This document shows positions 11,633 to 25,995 of a stretch of DNA of 64,000 nt, piece after piece. A program made the translations under genes and the position numbers. The notes beneath the pieces are model-generated. The model saw only the letters and a list, made by a program, of their open reading frames with translations. It did no database searches and was not told where the DNA came from. The DNA is from Lepturacanthus savala (taxonomy: Eukaryota; Chordata; Actinopteri; Scombriformes; Trichiuridae), in NCBI GenBank assembly GCA_030544235.1, contig CM060468.1:12306258-12370257 (forward strand), in the 5' to 3' direction. Position 1 is the first letter of the stretch, and each line of letters begins with the position of its first letter.

Positions 11633-14600
11633 ATGCAGAACAACCACAAGGAGCATCTCTATAAGATCCTCGTGATAGGGGACCTCGGGGTCGGCAAGAC
11701 CAGCATAATCAAGCGGTATGTCCATCACAACTTCAGCCCCAACTACCGGGCCACCATCGGGGTGGACTTCGCCCTCAAAGTGCTCAACTGGGACCAGGAG
11801 ACCGTGCGTCTTCAGCTGTGGGACATCGCAGGTACCGTCCGTCACCTTTACGCGCGGCTCATGTGTGAAGCATGCGGCAAAGTGGAAACTATAACTACAT
11901 ATTTATAATTACCCCCCACAAGGTGCTTTATGTCACCTGCTTTTATATGAATCAAACTTCTTGCACATTGTTTCTGGAGCGAGCCACAGTGTTGTATAAG
12001 AGCTAACTTAGCTTTTTTTATTTGATTTTAAAAATTAGAATAGAAGTTTTATCCGTCCCGTCAGGGATCCTACCTTTTTTTAAATTTTAGTCAAGCTTCA
12101 TGTCATGTAAAAAAAAAAAAAACGCTAGAAAATCATCATACATCAATATTTTATCCTGTCTTTTCTCTGAAACAACTTCTGCACTGCTCAAAACTACCTA
12201 ACATTTTCAGGATGTTAACTCTGAAAATACCAGTTTAAATAATTGATGTCACAGTTTTTTTTTAATTAAAAAAATAGAATTAATATATTGTCTTGGATAA
12301 GGCAATGGTAAAGGTATATGTCAAATTGATTTAATTGTATTAATAATAAATAAAAAATAAAATAATTAATAATTATTGTGTTATGTGAGATACAACACCC
12401 TCAGAGACAACAGTGTCCCATTGACATAAACCACATTCTTTAATCCTTGAGAATGATTTGAGTGACTTGTGTGTGTGTGTGTGTGTGTGTGGGGGGGGGG
12501 GGGGTGTAAGGGTTCATGTATTCGTCCTGGATCCTTTCGATACAGGACGTTACTTCGGTCTGTGTGTGTTTGTGCACACACTGGCCTTTCTTCATTCAAG
12601 GATGTTAACATGGAGAAAACACAAACACGAGTTTGGTTTGGTTCGTTTCTAGCAGCAGACGAGCAGGTGCTGCATCATGTGACCCGCTTCTCTCTGAAAA
12701 TCAACCTGTCAGACATGGAGCAGGTGAGAGAACATTGACTTTTCTGGCCTGTGCACAATCGGCATGAACGCAACTGTTTTTGATGCGATCTGCGGGGGCT
12801 TTGTAACTTCCAACGGGAAGCGTTGTCTCCGGACGACCTTTGGGAACACCATGTTTTTTCTCAACTTTTCCAAGGACAACTTCTGTCTGTGTGTTTTTCC
12901 CTGGTTCCCCAGTTAGATCTAGGGTCTACGGCAGAAAAAGACAAAAGTCAGCATAATCTATGCACAGACAGATCTACGACAGATCCGCCTCCTGCAGCTG
13001 TAGGTGCTGACCGCCTACAAACAAATGGATAAAAAAAAATGACATGGAAAAAATGAATGAATATATAACTAGAACAGAACCCTGCCAAGCATATTGTGAC
13101 ATTATTGTCCTATAATATGCAAGTGCAAGATATGGCGCCTTTTTGAAAGTCCAATTACTGCAATGTTACCAAACAACAGAGAATTCAAAACAATCCAGAA
13201 ACCAGGATTTCTACTGGATCATTACCAAAATGTAATTATCTGTTCATGGTACAGTTCCTAACATTCGCTGAAAGTTTCACGAAAATCCGTCCAGAACTTT
13301 TTTGAGCTATCGTGCTAATAAACAGACAGACAAACAGCGGTGAAAACATAACCTCCTTGGCGGAGGTGAATATTTTCCCTCATTCATAAATATTTGATCT
13401 AATTCATTCTTTATATTATATATATATAATATAATTTATATTATATTATATATTTTTTTGGGGGGGTTGTTCCCAACCAGGGAATTTTCCTCATAAGAAT
13501 TTTCCTCATAAGAAGCTTCTGTGAAAGTCATTGGGAAGTGTTACAGGTTACTGTGACACCTTTGACCTTCCTGTCATCCCCAGTGTTTAGCTGGCACCTC
13601 CAGGAAGATGACGCAGCAGCACCTGCAGTGACCCTCATTTTTTACTTTGGGCAATGTAATTAGTCATCAGTTATTACCTCTGATTACAAGCACAAGCTGC
13701 TCATCCACACAGACATGGCATCCATGTCAGTTCAGCGTCACACCCAAGTCTCCCCTGCAGGTTTGTCATGTTCACTGTCTGCTGGATCACGTCAGGGGTG
13801 AAGTACAGTCAAATGATATCATGTATTCTTGGTGCCGCGTACCTCGTGGGTCATGGACTCATGCCAGTAGGTGCTGGAACATAGTGATTCGTCTCAGCAT
13901 GAGATGGTGACCAGATTAGCCAGAAATCAAGGACTTCAGTGAAAATTCCTCATCTGACTCCACCTCTGAGCTCGATGAAGAGTCCTGGAGCTGGTTGGCT
14001 GCACGCTGCAGGATCATCGTAATGATAGGGCATATGTTGTAATGGCGTTAATGGAAGTCAGTGGGAAGCTGTTGTCCCTGAAGATGCCTGAGAGGGCGTA
14101 TCTCACACTACACAGAAAATACCATTGCAATAAAATGAATGTGGTTGCTAATCTTTGATAATTACTAGCAACGTTTTTTATGTAACATAATGTTTATGGG
14201 TTTAAAACCTGAACATTACTAAACATTTGGTAGATTCAGCCTTGCAGAATTTGTTTAATGGATTTATAAAAAAGAAAATTCTGAAAAAATATTAATGTCT
14301 GATGATTATGTAGCATTTTTTCCCATGAGTTCCATCCAGTTATCATTGTGGAAGTAATTGTACTAAATTGTTTCAGGTTAATATTTCTCAGTTAAAGACA
14401 AAGCTTTACAAATGACAATCAAATGTGGGGGATGATGAAATTGAAACTGTCATTAGAGTTTCCACTTCAGTGATTTTTGCAGGTTAAAGATGAAGAGATT
14501 TATGAATGAAAAAAAGAACTAGCCTAAATCATTGTTTGAATTTTGGGATGAACACGGGCATGTGATCATGTCGTTACACTCGTTATTTTCCTTTTTTAAG

Positions 14601-17600
14601 GGTCATTTATGGTTAATTTTCCTTACGTGTACCAGCTGACCTGCTGGCAGAGCTCACTTCAAATCACTTGGCTACGGATTTCTGTAATTATATTTCTGTT
14701 CATTTACACACAAATCCAGAGGATGAAACAGAGGAAGGTCACAGTCACTACAGTAAAATCACTGTCCTGTGCCTATACATATTTTTTGAGAATTCTATTT
14801 ATTGGGTTTTTAAAATTACCATGACACACAAGATTTTATAAATAAAAGACAAAACCAAAAAACACTGAAATAGAAAACAAAATGCCCTGTGTGTACTAAA
14901 ACATATTCATTTTTAATTCTTTTTTTTTGTCAGAACTCATTCATAAACCAAATGTAAATGAAGCTGCTTGCCAAATAGCTTGTTTTCGCTTGTATGTTCC
15001 TTTTATAAAGTACCATGGTTATGATTTAGTAATAACAAATTATTTCTTTACTTAAGTAAATACAATTAATCACATATTCACATATTTATTGTATCATACA
15101 TGCTACTATAATATGTAGTAAAAGTAAACTCTGTCTTTCCCCTAATCGCCACTCATCCAATACCATTGAACTATGTTGTTTTTCTTTTTTTAATACTTTT
15201 TATATTTTTTCATTTTGTATTTTTAATAGTATTTTGACAAAGATGCTACACAGTCACTCAGATTTATTCTGTTTTATGAGAAAATAGATAATATCTTTGC
15301 CTGTCTGCTTTAAAAGTCAGCCTTCTCACTTGGTATTAAAGCTTCGATATCCTTTGGCGAACGCATAAGTCAGAAATAATAAAGGCTTTTGACTGGGTTC
15401 GTTGGGTAAGATAACAAATCTAAAGGCTATACAGCAGTCTCATCTCACATGAGTGTCGGCTGAGGATTTAGAAGAATCCTCTGACCTGCTGCTCTCGCCC
15501 CTCCTTTGCGCCCTCTCCAGTGAGCGCAAGCAGTCATGTGTCTCAAACTCATGTGAGTGAGATTTGAGGCCCAGGCCCTTGTATACAGAAAGCTTTTTAT
15601 TGTGAACTAAGGATGAGTGTCTCCCTCCGAGAACCCTGTATGTGCTTCCCACAGGGCACGGAAGTTAAGGCTGGAAAATCTCAATCGACGAAACATAATT
15701 ATGATGGGATTTGTGCATTACAGTGTGAAGGTTCTCCTTTTGGTTTAAATCATGGGCATGGTATTGATTGCAGTATAGCAAATTGTTTATTAATTAATTG
15801 AAAATTACATTTCAAATATTAATGTTTCCACCTCCAACATAAAAAAAATATATGTTTTTGCGTTTTACTTACTTTACCCTGGCAGCCACTTAGGTTTATT
15901 CAGGGATTTGATGACGGACAAAGTTTTCTCATGCCAAAGATGTAATAAATCACATTGTGTTTCTGTGCATTTCCCAAGAAAAACAACTTCTTTAACCAGT
16001 CTATTTTGGTCTGCCATTTATCTACAGCCTGAACCGACGGGGTGACAGCCAGGGTAGTTACATCGGCTTATAGCAAAATAGGTTCGGGGCTTATTAGAGA
16101 GGCATTGGATACAGGTAAAGATGTCACGTAGTATACTTATGTTAAGCTGCGGGTCCAAGGTTTAGATTGGAATGTGATGGCTAAACACATTCTAGGTATT
16201 ATGTTGTAACTTAATATACACATGCTTCATTTCGTTTCTTTTTTTTCTGCACCTTAGTCTAGAGACATTTCCAATTTCCTCTCTAGAACAACAAAATTAA
16301 AGATGAAGTTGGCACTCAGAAAAATAATAACTAATAATTCTTGTTCGCTACAGCTCCACTGAATTATTGCCCTGTTACATAAAGGAACCTTAAAAATTCT
16401 CTATTTTGTAATAAGTTGAACCAACTTAATTGAATCGTTTCAGTTGGTAAAATCTAAATGAATTAATTCATTGAAATTACTCAAACTAAATTAATTTAAA
16501 CATCTGCCCTTCCGAGCTGCACTTGAAAGCAACACGCCTCCTCCCAGCTGTTCTGCAGTTGATCCAGTATTCTCATCCACCTGAGCTCCAGAACAGCAGA
16601 ATGAAAACGTTCCTAATTCGTGATGTGATCTCCTCTTCACAGAATGCAAACGGCTTCTGAAGTGTTAAGGAGGAATGGGCGACATTATGTGGTTAGGCGG
16701 TGGTGTCGGAATGTCTCTGCAGCTCTTTGGCTGGTACTGATGGAGCTCCGGCTGAATTTATGGATGACATTCCAACGGGGCTTATCGAATTAATTTTACC
16801 CTCAGGAATTTCTTTTCCGACGAGCTCGCAGGCACAGCCACACGCACTCGCCCCAAAGACACCTCTCTCCTCCACATCCTGCATCTCTGCCTGAATCGTG
16901 TCACTGTGTGTGCATCTGTTTTAAATGCACCAAAACCTCCATATAACTGTGTGTATGTGTGTGTGAGAGAGAGAGGAGGTGGCGTATGTAGGAGATGCGT
17001 GCATTTGAGCATGTATGAGACAGGCAGGTGATAAAACGACTAACAGGAATGACTCATATTCAAGCCTCTTTCCCGCCATGGAAAGGCATCACCGGATGTC
17101 TTTCTATAGCCGGCAAAGTAATGCTCAAACAATCCTCATATCTTCATATTGCTGCCAAATGTTAACTTTCTGTGTGTGTGTGTTTCTGTCTGTGCGTGTT
17201 GTCTGTGTTCCAGGTCAGGAGAGGTTTGGAAACATGACCCGCGTGTACTACCGCGAGGCCATGGGCGCCCTCCTTGTGTTTGACGTCACGAGGCCCGCGT
17301 CCTTTGAGGCCATCGCCAAGTGGAAAGAGGACTTGGATTCCAAACTGACACTTGCCAATGGGAAACATGTAGCCACTGTGCTCTTGGCTAACAAATGCGA
17401 CCAGGGTCGGGAGGTGTTGACCAACAACGGAATAAAGATGGAGCAGTTCTGCCAGGAAAACGGCTTTGTGGGATGGTTCGAGACGTCTGCTAAGGTGAGG
17501 GACACGGGACACACACACACACACACAGCAGTTACACAAGTAGCAGGACGGTGCCATGAATATGAAACCATCCTGTTCGGATGTCCTTGAGAAGCGGCCC

Positions 17601-18265
17601 ACGGAGTCTATTCATTATTTGCATATGAATAAAGCCTCAGTTATTGAGCTGTGCTGCTTGTTGACGGAGACGCGTCACACAGCAGACATTCCTCTCGTGT
17701 TATTCCAGGTCTACTGCACTGGCATCAGGTGCTCCACCATGTAGACAGGATGTCCAGGAATGCTGAGTTCAGTCCACAGTCTTTTGCTTACGATACTGAC
17801 ACACATCACACTGTAATGGTAATAGAAGATATGGCATCAAGTGGGCAACCCTCACAACATCGCTGGGTTATCCCCACACACGCACGCACAAGAAAATGAT
17901 GATAAAATGAATAAAGTACAAATTCAACCATAAGAAGTATCTCAATGCAATAAGCAAGGCAAGAGAGGGAAAAGAAGAGTACTAAATTACCTCCGATTTA
18001 AAATTAAATTTACTTTAAATTAAATAAAGTATATGTAATGCTGCTATGTATTTACTCAAGTAGGCCTAATACTGCAGTGAATTACAGTCAGTGCTCAGTA
18101 TGATTTAACAGTCAATCATGCAGACAGAAAGAGGAGATGACTGTGAAACGAGCTGCGGATTCACCCACCTACACACTAACACACTGACACACCAGCACAA
18201 GCCCTGAATATAGAAGCTAAAGTGGAGCAGGAATCTCACAGCTGGATGGTAAGACATGCACATAG

Positions 18266-18296
<31 letters not shown>

Positions 18297-21200
18297 AGGC
18301 ATTCATTTTTTTCGGAATGAAGATTGGGGTGCTGTATACAATACAGTTTATTTGTACTATAGCATTGAAACATCTGCAAAGAACTGACAATATAAAGTAG
18401 TCAAAGAATAACTCTTGCAAATTAAAGTTGCAATGTGTATTTTCTGAGGTTCTGGTGGCATTTATTGGCAACCAGAGTAGTACTCAAAGCGTGTAGAACC
18501 CACAGTGGCTGAAAAAAAAATGTGACAAACATAAAATGCCATCTTTAAAGCTGTTGTTTGGTTTGTTCCATTCATGGCTACTGTAGAAACATGGCTGTCT
18601 CCTGGATATATTATAAGAACTGGATACTGGACTGAAAAATAGCCTGAATGTCCTGACTGCCGCGTTATGTGACCCATAGAGACTGCACAGTAGAGTCGCC
18701 CCCCCATGATGCTCTGGGGCCTCCCATCATGCCCTGGGGGTGATGAGTTAAGCACTGTTCAGAGCCTCCATTAAATCAACAGGGAGCATCCTCGCTCCCG
18801 ATACACAGCATGACAGCACGTTACACTGGGAAAAGAGACTTTTCCAAAACTTTTCTGACCATTAGAAAAAGACCATAACTTAAAAATATAGGATGCAAAC
18901 ATTAGTAATTAACAGGGCTTATAGACAGAGCGTATAGTTTCACAGGCTTCTCTTTTACTACTGCCGTGTACAGGAAAAATGCAAGTTTTTGGGTAGCATA
19001 GGATTTTTTTTTATTGCAGTACCATAAGTGGCCACTGGGAAAAGTCATATCCAGATCTTATAATAGATCAATGGGCTGACTGTACAGAGGGAGACCAGCT
19101 CCCCATGTATTTAAAAACGATTCAATCTTAGGTAATAAAAATACAATTGATTTCTTGATTTAATTACATACAAATAAAGAATGCTAATGAAGGCTAAGAT
19201 AAATTAGGCTGCTTAACAAGGTAAACTAAGGCAGTAATCCACATAAGAGTTTTAGAGGCTTTACCTCAACCGGTCATGTGATATTTTCCACCAAACATAA
19301 ATTGTCACGCAGTGAGAGCTGGTGTGTGAAAAATCCTACGAGTTGAGCCGATGAGTCGGTCTATGCCGAAGAGCCCGAAGGCATTCAGCTCTTTGTTCTG
19401 TTTGTTTTTCGGCGACAATTTATTTATTTATTTTGCAGCCGGAGTCATATGTGTAACAGTTAATATAAAGAGCATCAGACTATAAATAATATGTGATGCA
19501 CATACTGCACCTCAAGCGCCATTTGCATGAGGAAGCAAAGAGTCAGTAAAAGCATCAGCGCGACGACTGACAGGCTCTGAGCCCACTGCTTGAATCACCT
19601 GCCTGCTCTGGAATTATTCCAAACCTTTATCTCAGACATGGCTGGACATGCACTGCATGCACAGGAGCCTGCGGGGGAAGGAAGTGAAGCTCGCAGACTG
19701 GTGGAGGTGTGTTTTATTTCTATTTGCAAGTAATATTTTACTTCCACTTCTAACAATAACTATGATATATCACAATAGAGGGGACTGTGTGTGGGACGTT
19801 CAGGCCTGCGCAGACGGCACCGTGTCACATCCTTCTTTAGATGTTAGATGTGTAGTCAGTGTTGCTCCTGCATTATTGTTCACATATTAAAAGGGATAGT
19901 TCTACATTTTTATAAATTCGCCTATCGTCCAGATTCACATATTCATAACAATACAAGCCGTCTCCAGACCAGCAGAGCAGACCCGTGAGCTGCTCAGCAA
20001 ACACTACATGGTTAATGGTATTTTTTGGTTTCGCTCATCATCATAAAAACTTGTACACTGATGTCCCTCCTTTATGTTGTGGTTTCCTGTTTTGAGCGAT
20101 TATTCCTCTTTTTTCATACAATGTTTGGAAACCGCAACACTCATCAAAATCAACAATTACAGAATCTTTTCTTCTTTCAGAGGAGAACCTCAGGCTAGCT
20201 GCAGCAGCTTATTCAAAGACGTGTTCACAGACCCTTAGGAAATCCCAGTACTGTCATCTAACAACAGAATCTGTGCCTAATCTCATTATTTTACAAACAT
20301 TGTTTAACAGCAGTGCTCATGTTGTTAATTTGCACACAAATAAATGATAGAAATTATTAAAAAATGATTGAACTTTAACAACTTTGTTATTGTCTCATAC
20401 CCCCCTCCCTTTTTTAATATCTATAATTGTTGTTGGTTTGTCCTCATATGAACTTCACTTTAACACTCAGGGCCATTACTTCATTACTTTAATTTATTCA
20501 GCACTGAGTTCTGTTGCACGTTGGTCCAAATCGTTTATATGGGTCCTGTCTAATCTCCAGCAGATGTTGAGGATGTTTTGATGGGTAGAGAATGTTTGTG
20601 AATTAGGCACAAACTTTTTTTTTTTTCCTGGGGATTATCCCTTAGCAGTTTATGTTGGTTGTTCTAATGGCACAAATGCGTGTCCTGGTGGCCAAATCCC
20701 GTAAGATGCTCATATGACTGTAACGCTCGTGGTCCGGGCCAGACACTTTTGTGGCAAATCAATTCCCTCTCTGTCTCCTGTGAACTGTATCTGTTCTGTG
20801 AATATTCAATAAAGAGTTCCCTAAAGTAATCCTTAATAATGGCCTACTGACAAAAACAAGGGATGTGGAACAGATGGCAGACTGCAGGAAAAAAAACTGG
20901 TTTAAAATATAAAGTTTTGTATTTATTGGAGTTTTATTGTTCAAACTGGACAAGTTTCAGCACATTTCTTTGATCGCCTTAACTGCAAAATTCGCTGGCG
21001 GCAGGAGAATTCATGCAAAACTGCCTTGTCAGTTTGTGTTCGCATGACGGCTGCTGTCTGGGTCCTTCACCTATCTATTCAGTTTAGTAATTCTCCAATT
21101 TTTTTTTTTTTTACACTCACCTGCTCTCCAGAGATTTTCTTGCCGAACTCATGTTGCAGTTATACAAATATTTGTTCTCCTCTACACCTTTGCATCACCA

Positions 21201-21404
21201 GTGCCTCTTTCTGTTTCCCTGCCTCCTTCTCTCTTTTTTTTTTCCCAGGAAAACATCAACATCGACGAAGCGGCGAACTGCTTGGTGAAACACATCATCG
21301 CCAGTGAGAACGACATGCTCCAGTCGGGAATCCAGGATTCCATCACCCCCCAGTTAGAGAAGGACAAAGGCGGGACATGCTCCTCCTGCTTCAGATCCCA
21401 GTAA
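11633..21404 (+). CDS. rab38: Rab38 small GTPase, 3 coding exons
   Basis: Rab38 belongs to the Rab32/38 branch that directs cargo traffic to melanosomes and other lysosome-related organelles. Exons: 11633-11831, 17214-17494, 21249-21404. The total is 636 nt, 211 aa, the same length as human RAB38. The start has a good context (gtcgccATGc) and the N-terminus MQNNHKEHLYK matches the family. The P-loop GDLGVGKT is at 16-23. Switch I with ATIGVDFALK is near 40-49. WDIAGQE is at 63-69, with the Ile in place of Thr that typifies Rab32/38. NKCD is at 126-129 and ETSAK at 156-160. The C-terminus carries Cys204 and Cys207 (CSSC followed by four residues), the prenylation site. One residue of the human TVVRLQLW stretch is absent. 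Introns are 5.4 and 3.8 kb. This could be one of two teleost rab38 paralogues. It lies downstream of ctsc, as in the human block. Confidence 0.96.
12469..12504. repeat. (TG)n followed by poly-G, rab38 intron 1
   Basis: A TG repeat (12469-12490) passes directly into a run of 14 G (12491-12504). It is a microsatellite. Confidence 0.95.
13080..13370 (+). repeat. Dispersed fish repeat ending in a short palindrome
   Basis: The segment with 'gaaaatccgtccagaac', 'gagctatcgtgctaa', a short CAGA-rich stretch and the closing ACCTCC-TTGGC-GGAGGT palindrome (13351-13367) resembles a repeat family I recognise from many teleost introns. The identification rests on remembered consensus features; the left boundary is approximate. 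It lies in rab38 intron 1. Confidence 0.5.
13380..17213 (+). other. Rest of rab38 intron 1
   Basis: AT-rich intron sequence without coding potential. It includes a tandem duplication of a 15-bp unit (about 13484-13514, TTTTCCTCATAAGAA twice) and a TG tract just ahead of the exon 2 acceptor (about 17172-17182). Confidence 0.6.
17495..21248 (+). other. rab38 intron 2
   Basis: A 3.75 kb intron with GT-AG ends and a strong polypyrimidine tract before exon 3. It holds a CA repeat at about 18267-18291. The stretch at about 18420-18780 has the look of an old dispersed element but I could not assign it. No internal exon is seen. Confidence 0.55.
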
Positions 21405-22903
21405 CAGCCCCTGACAGTTGGACGTCCTTTTGTATCTCATTACACACAAAGTCGAGAGAGAGAGGGAGAACTCCTTTTTTCTCTTTTAGGAACAACGTGT
21501 AAGGGTGCCAACTCTTTTCTGTTTCAGGGGCGTGCGGGGAAGGTTAGTGATGGTGGGAGAGAGAGCCAGCTCAGTGAATGATTGGATTGAAACAGAGACG
21601 GATGCAGCTGCATGTGCCTGTCAAAGGCAAGGTCACCCTCTTCAAGCCTTAACTCTGCCACAGTAACCATGACAGTGCCGCAAACCGCAGTAAATCTTGC
21701 ACTAAAAGTCTGTAGAGGGTAATCTCTATTTATAAAGAGTTGTCTCTCTTGCCCACTCGTTTCTCTATCTTTGAGTTTGTGTGCGCTTCACCTCGTTTTC
21801 CGTATTCTGGACTAATAAGCAGGCAAAAATCAACAGCGCTTTATTTTACAGGTCCCCTTCATTTTTTGGGGGGTTAATTTCCAGGTATTAAATTAAGTTA
21901 GTTCTTAGAACATTTTACCAAGACTGGTGCACATTTCCACACATTCAGACATAAGACTGTTTATTAATCCCACAAGTGGGAAATTTGGTTGTTACAGTAG
22001 TTTTTCTTAGGTGATAAACATTTAGGGTAAAAGAGTTATGTAACCTGATAGTATAGCCTGCAGGAAACATGCAGGCTATACAGCATATGAGTTTTTGCAC
22101 ATTTAAGTGCTCACTTTTCACATTGAAAACAAAGAAATGTATCATAAATTAACACCAAATTGCAACACCTCTTTATAAAATGTCCTAAAAACAAACTGTT
22201 ACAGACTTGGAAATGTGTATACAATTAAAGGACCTGTAAAATAAAGAGTTACGTATAAATTTACTTCCCTCAGCCTGAATTGAATAACACTACAGTTACA
22301 TACCTATGGTTTTATCATTTTATTTTACATACATTGTGACCAATGGGGCCAGTCCTTTCTTGTCTCTCCTCATGTACAACCGCTGGCTCCATTACTGTGA
22401 TGTATATCAGATTCTATTGATGTAATTAAAGTGCCTTTTTCTAATACAACCCATTTTATTTAATTCCTTCATTAGTTATATGTTCACTACATATTTTATT
22501 GATGTGCACCACAAAATCTATGAAGTATAATGTCCTTACTTTACATCACTCTTTTATACACTGAGGTAGAATTGAGCTTGTTTCCATGGCAACATATTCA
22601 AAATTCATTGACAAAGTGCGTGCATGTATCAAGGATTATGTCTATTGTCCACTTAGATTTTAATTCAATGGTTTTATATAAAATTTATATTTCACTGTTT
22701 ATAATTTGTAATATTTGTAATTATGGGATAAATGCAGATATATATACAAACATGTACATATTAGATGCACTATACTAAGTCATATTATACAACCAAAGAT
22801 GTATCCAGTTTTCAACATGTTCATATGAATAAACCATAGCTTTCCTGACCGACTGACTGACTGACAATAGTTTTTATTTTATTTTATTTATCATCATATT
22901 GTA

Positions 22904-22924
22904 CCCCCCCCCCCCCCCCCCCCC
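22904..22924. repeat. Poly-C run
   Basis: Twenty-one consecutive C residues. Runs this long are prone to assembly and polymerase error, so the exact length should not be trusted. Confidence 0.95.
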
Positions 22925-24605
22925 TCCATGTCTATGTCCTTTAACACTATTTACAGACTTTTTCATCACACACGTCATAACTAGCAACAGGAATTCAGTT
23001 GGGTCTCAACAATAGTTGCGATCAGAGTCTCTTTCAGGGTAGTTTCAGTCCATTTCTTTGAGACTAAAACCAGCTTCCTGTTGGGATGTTTTGCTGTCAG
23101 GGCATTTTGTCATGTCCGATAACCTGTGAGACAAAATAACAGCAACCACGGAAAGAAAGCTGCACAAAAGACAGACAAATCTCGTCACATAAAAGTGATT
23201 TAAGAAACACGTGAGCTGCAAAAACAACGGACGCTGCAGCACAGCATTAAACATCCTATATTAGTCCTTTCTTTTCTCCTGCCTTAGATGTACTCTGTCT
23301 AATTACTGCTGAACAAAGATGATATCTTGGGCGTCGTTTAACACTGTGGTGGCTTCTTTTCATCCTCCGAGAGACAAAGTCGCATCTATTGCTTTGTCTC
23401 CGAGGGATATTGGTTCAGAGGTTTAGTCGTGCACCAGAGAAAGATGTTGTCGCGCTCTAATTTGCAATAATTGGGTCTGAGTTTCAGCGCCGATGTAACA
23501 ATTTGTGAGACGACATACAGGACTGTGGGGAGAGAGAGCCAGGCTCCACGTAAACTGACGAGCCGTGTGGGAATTTTCCTCTGCTGTGTGTTAGAAGCCT
23601 TCCCCCGTCTCTGTACACCCACCCACACACACACACCCCTCCTCACGCACACATACACAGATGATCAGAAGATTTCACAGATTCATCTCTTGCTCTTTGC
23701 TGGTCTCTAAGGCAACAAGCTGCAAAGAATGATGGCTTAGTTTCTCTTTACTTACAGGCCTCGTCCTTGTAGTTCTCTTTGATTTCTTTAACGGAGAGAC
23801 AAGGACAAAGCAAGGAGAGAGAGAAAGAGAGAGAGAGGGAGAACCGTAACAAAAGACGATAATCATAAGACTTCTTAAAGTCTTTTCTCTATTTCACAGG
23901 CACACAAACACACAAAGTAAACTTCAGATGCCAAAATGCCAAAAATAATTGCATGATTACTTCTTATTTATAATTTAACTCCATACTAGTGTCAGTCATG
24001 GGTAGTGATAGAGCTTATTGGCAGCATCTCTGTGGTTGAACTGTGTCCTCAGGTCATTTGGACAGTTGCTGGTTTAGCCTGCTGATGGCAAAGCTCTTCA
24101 CATCCTGCGTGTGAGGCATTTAGGGAACGTTGGTAAATTGTAGGTCCTACCAATAGACTGCATGTGAGGTGTTTAGGGGACAGGCACTGTTCTTTCTAGG
24201 TATTAACCTTCCTCTAGTGTTTTAGATTTAAAATGCAAAAAACTAACCGCTTAAATTGTTTTATTTGCATCAAGGTCATTGCATCATGGAACAAAATAAC
24301 TGTTTTCACTACATTATAAAATGCTCTGATTGAAATTATGACCCTTGTGTTGTTTCGACCCAGTTATCAAATTAAATATATTGTAATACAAAGCAATAAT
24401 TAGAGCCAGAATTGAAATCATACAACCAACTGACTTATTATGAAATTCATTTAATATCATTGTATTGTATCAAAGTTCTTTTGCTAAAAAAAAAAATATT
24501 TTTAGCTTTTTTATTGAAGTAAATAAATTTGGGTCGAAATCACCCATAACACCATAGTTACATAAAATTAAAATCAATAAAAAACATATTTATTCAAGAG
24601 ATGTG

Positions 24606-24621
24606 TTAGGGTTAGGGTTAG
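24606..24621 (+). repeat. Short telomere-like TTAGGG stretch
   Basis: Two and a half TTAGGG units. It is too short to call an interstitial telomeric array and is noted only as a simple repeat. Confidence 0.6.
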
Positions 24622-24730
24622 ACCACACAACCTTTTATTTATAGATATGATATAATTTATAGATATATATATCTCTTGAGGTTAATTTTTACAATTTTTA
24701 AAAATTGAAATCGAATGTATACCCCTTGAT

Positions 24731-24755
24731 TATACCCTTATACACTAAGGGTATA
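24731..24755. repeat. Perfect inverted repeat (10-bp arms, 5-nt loop)
   Basis: TATACCCTTA, then TACAC, then TAAGGGTATA: the two arms are exact reverse complements. It may be part of an old MITE, because the neighbouring 24200-24900 also carries GGGTCGAAAT / TTTCGACCC sequence in opposite orientations near 24356 and 24530. Confidence 0.7.
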
Positions 24756-25995
24756 CATTATACCCCTATAATCTATCCCCAGAGACCCGCACACAAAAAA
24801 ACAACTCATATTTTCATGGTTAACCAAGAGATGAGAAACAAATTGGTTGATAATTGTTTTTAGCTGATTTAAGACATGAGTCAAAACCGACCTGTTATCA
24901 TAAGTGACGGTAACAGTAAACTAACACAAGACAAAGAAACACTCCTAATAGGCAGGTTTTGTTCAGGCACAGCACTAATTATCAATAAGAATATCTAAAG
25001 TGGCTAATACTTTAGCACACTACTGTATACACACAGTTTTAATTGTGTTGCATTGTTGCAAATGCTTCTCAGTAAAGTTTGTAAGGGTTTGTTCATAAAA
25101 ACTTTGATTACATTTCCCGTTCCACTGTAAATCCTGATACTTGCCCTCAAGGCAAACATTACCCTTTGCAGATAAAGGACCCTGCAGCAGCGGCACACAA
25201 GTATAAATAATATAATGATACTTTGTTACTGCAAAGAAACAAGCCACAGTGAAAATGCCAGGCACTGAGCTCAGATGTGGCGCCGCTATATGGTCGATAA
25301 ACACAGAGAAGCGTTGGTAATGGAAGCTGCGGCAGGCGTACTCTGGCTGTGAATTAAACACGAGGTAAAAGAGAATCAATAACAGCAGCTTGGGAGACTC
25401 TGGATGAATGGAAATAGCAGCCGCAACTCCAACTTTGATCGATAAGTGCTAGCCTATTGTCTCTGTGTACACATGTGTTTTTGTGTTTGTATTAATGTCA
25501 TGCTGTGTATGTGTGTGCGTGAGTGTGTGTGTGTGTGTAAGTGACCTCACGGCAGCAGAAATGTCAGTGAGTTTTAAAATAGCGTGCTATGTGGAATATC
25601 AGAGGCGTATTCTCAGTGACTCATCATTCACAACCAGTGAGGCTGCAGAGAAAATCTACATCTGTTTGGGACTCGTTCATGTTTTGTTTTCATCACATTT
25701 TACTTTCAGATTTTAGACAAGCTTGTTGTGTGAGTGGAAATATTGTATTTTTCTTGTGGCCATTCAGATGTCAAGGTGATTTACGTTATTCCATCAGAAA
25801 AAAAAGAAAAGATAATCAGTGTTGCAATTAGGCCCAGCGTTTGATTCATTTAGCGTGAAAATTAGACTGAATCAAATTATTCAATTATGCCGGTCAGGTT
25901 TCCTATTGGTTAACCTGGTCATTGGTGTATGAAAATGACCAGAAGGACAAGCTGGAGCATCAGGTTTCACTGGGTTGGCATGTCAAGGACCCTTC

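Larger units (their letters stand above)
21405..25990. other. rab38 3' flank and start of the gene-poor interval
   Basis: The rab38 3' UTR probably begins here; an AATAAA at 22240-22245 is a candidate poly(A) signal. After that, only simple repeats and short inverted repeats are seen. Open frames are short and not protein-like. Confidence 0.5.

Noticed and set aside
24606..24621. Interstitial telomere array
   Set aside because: Only about 2.5 TTAGGG units, which is common by chance.
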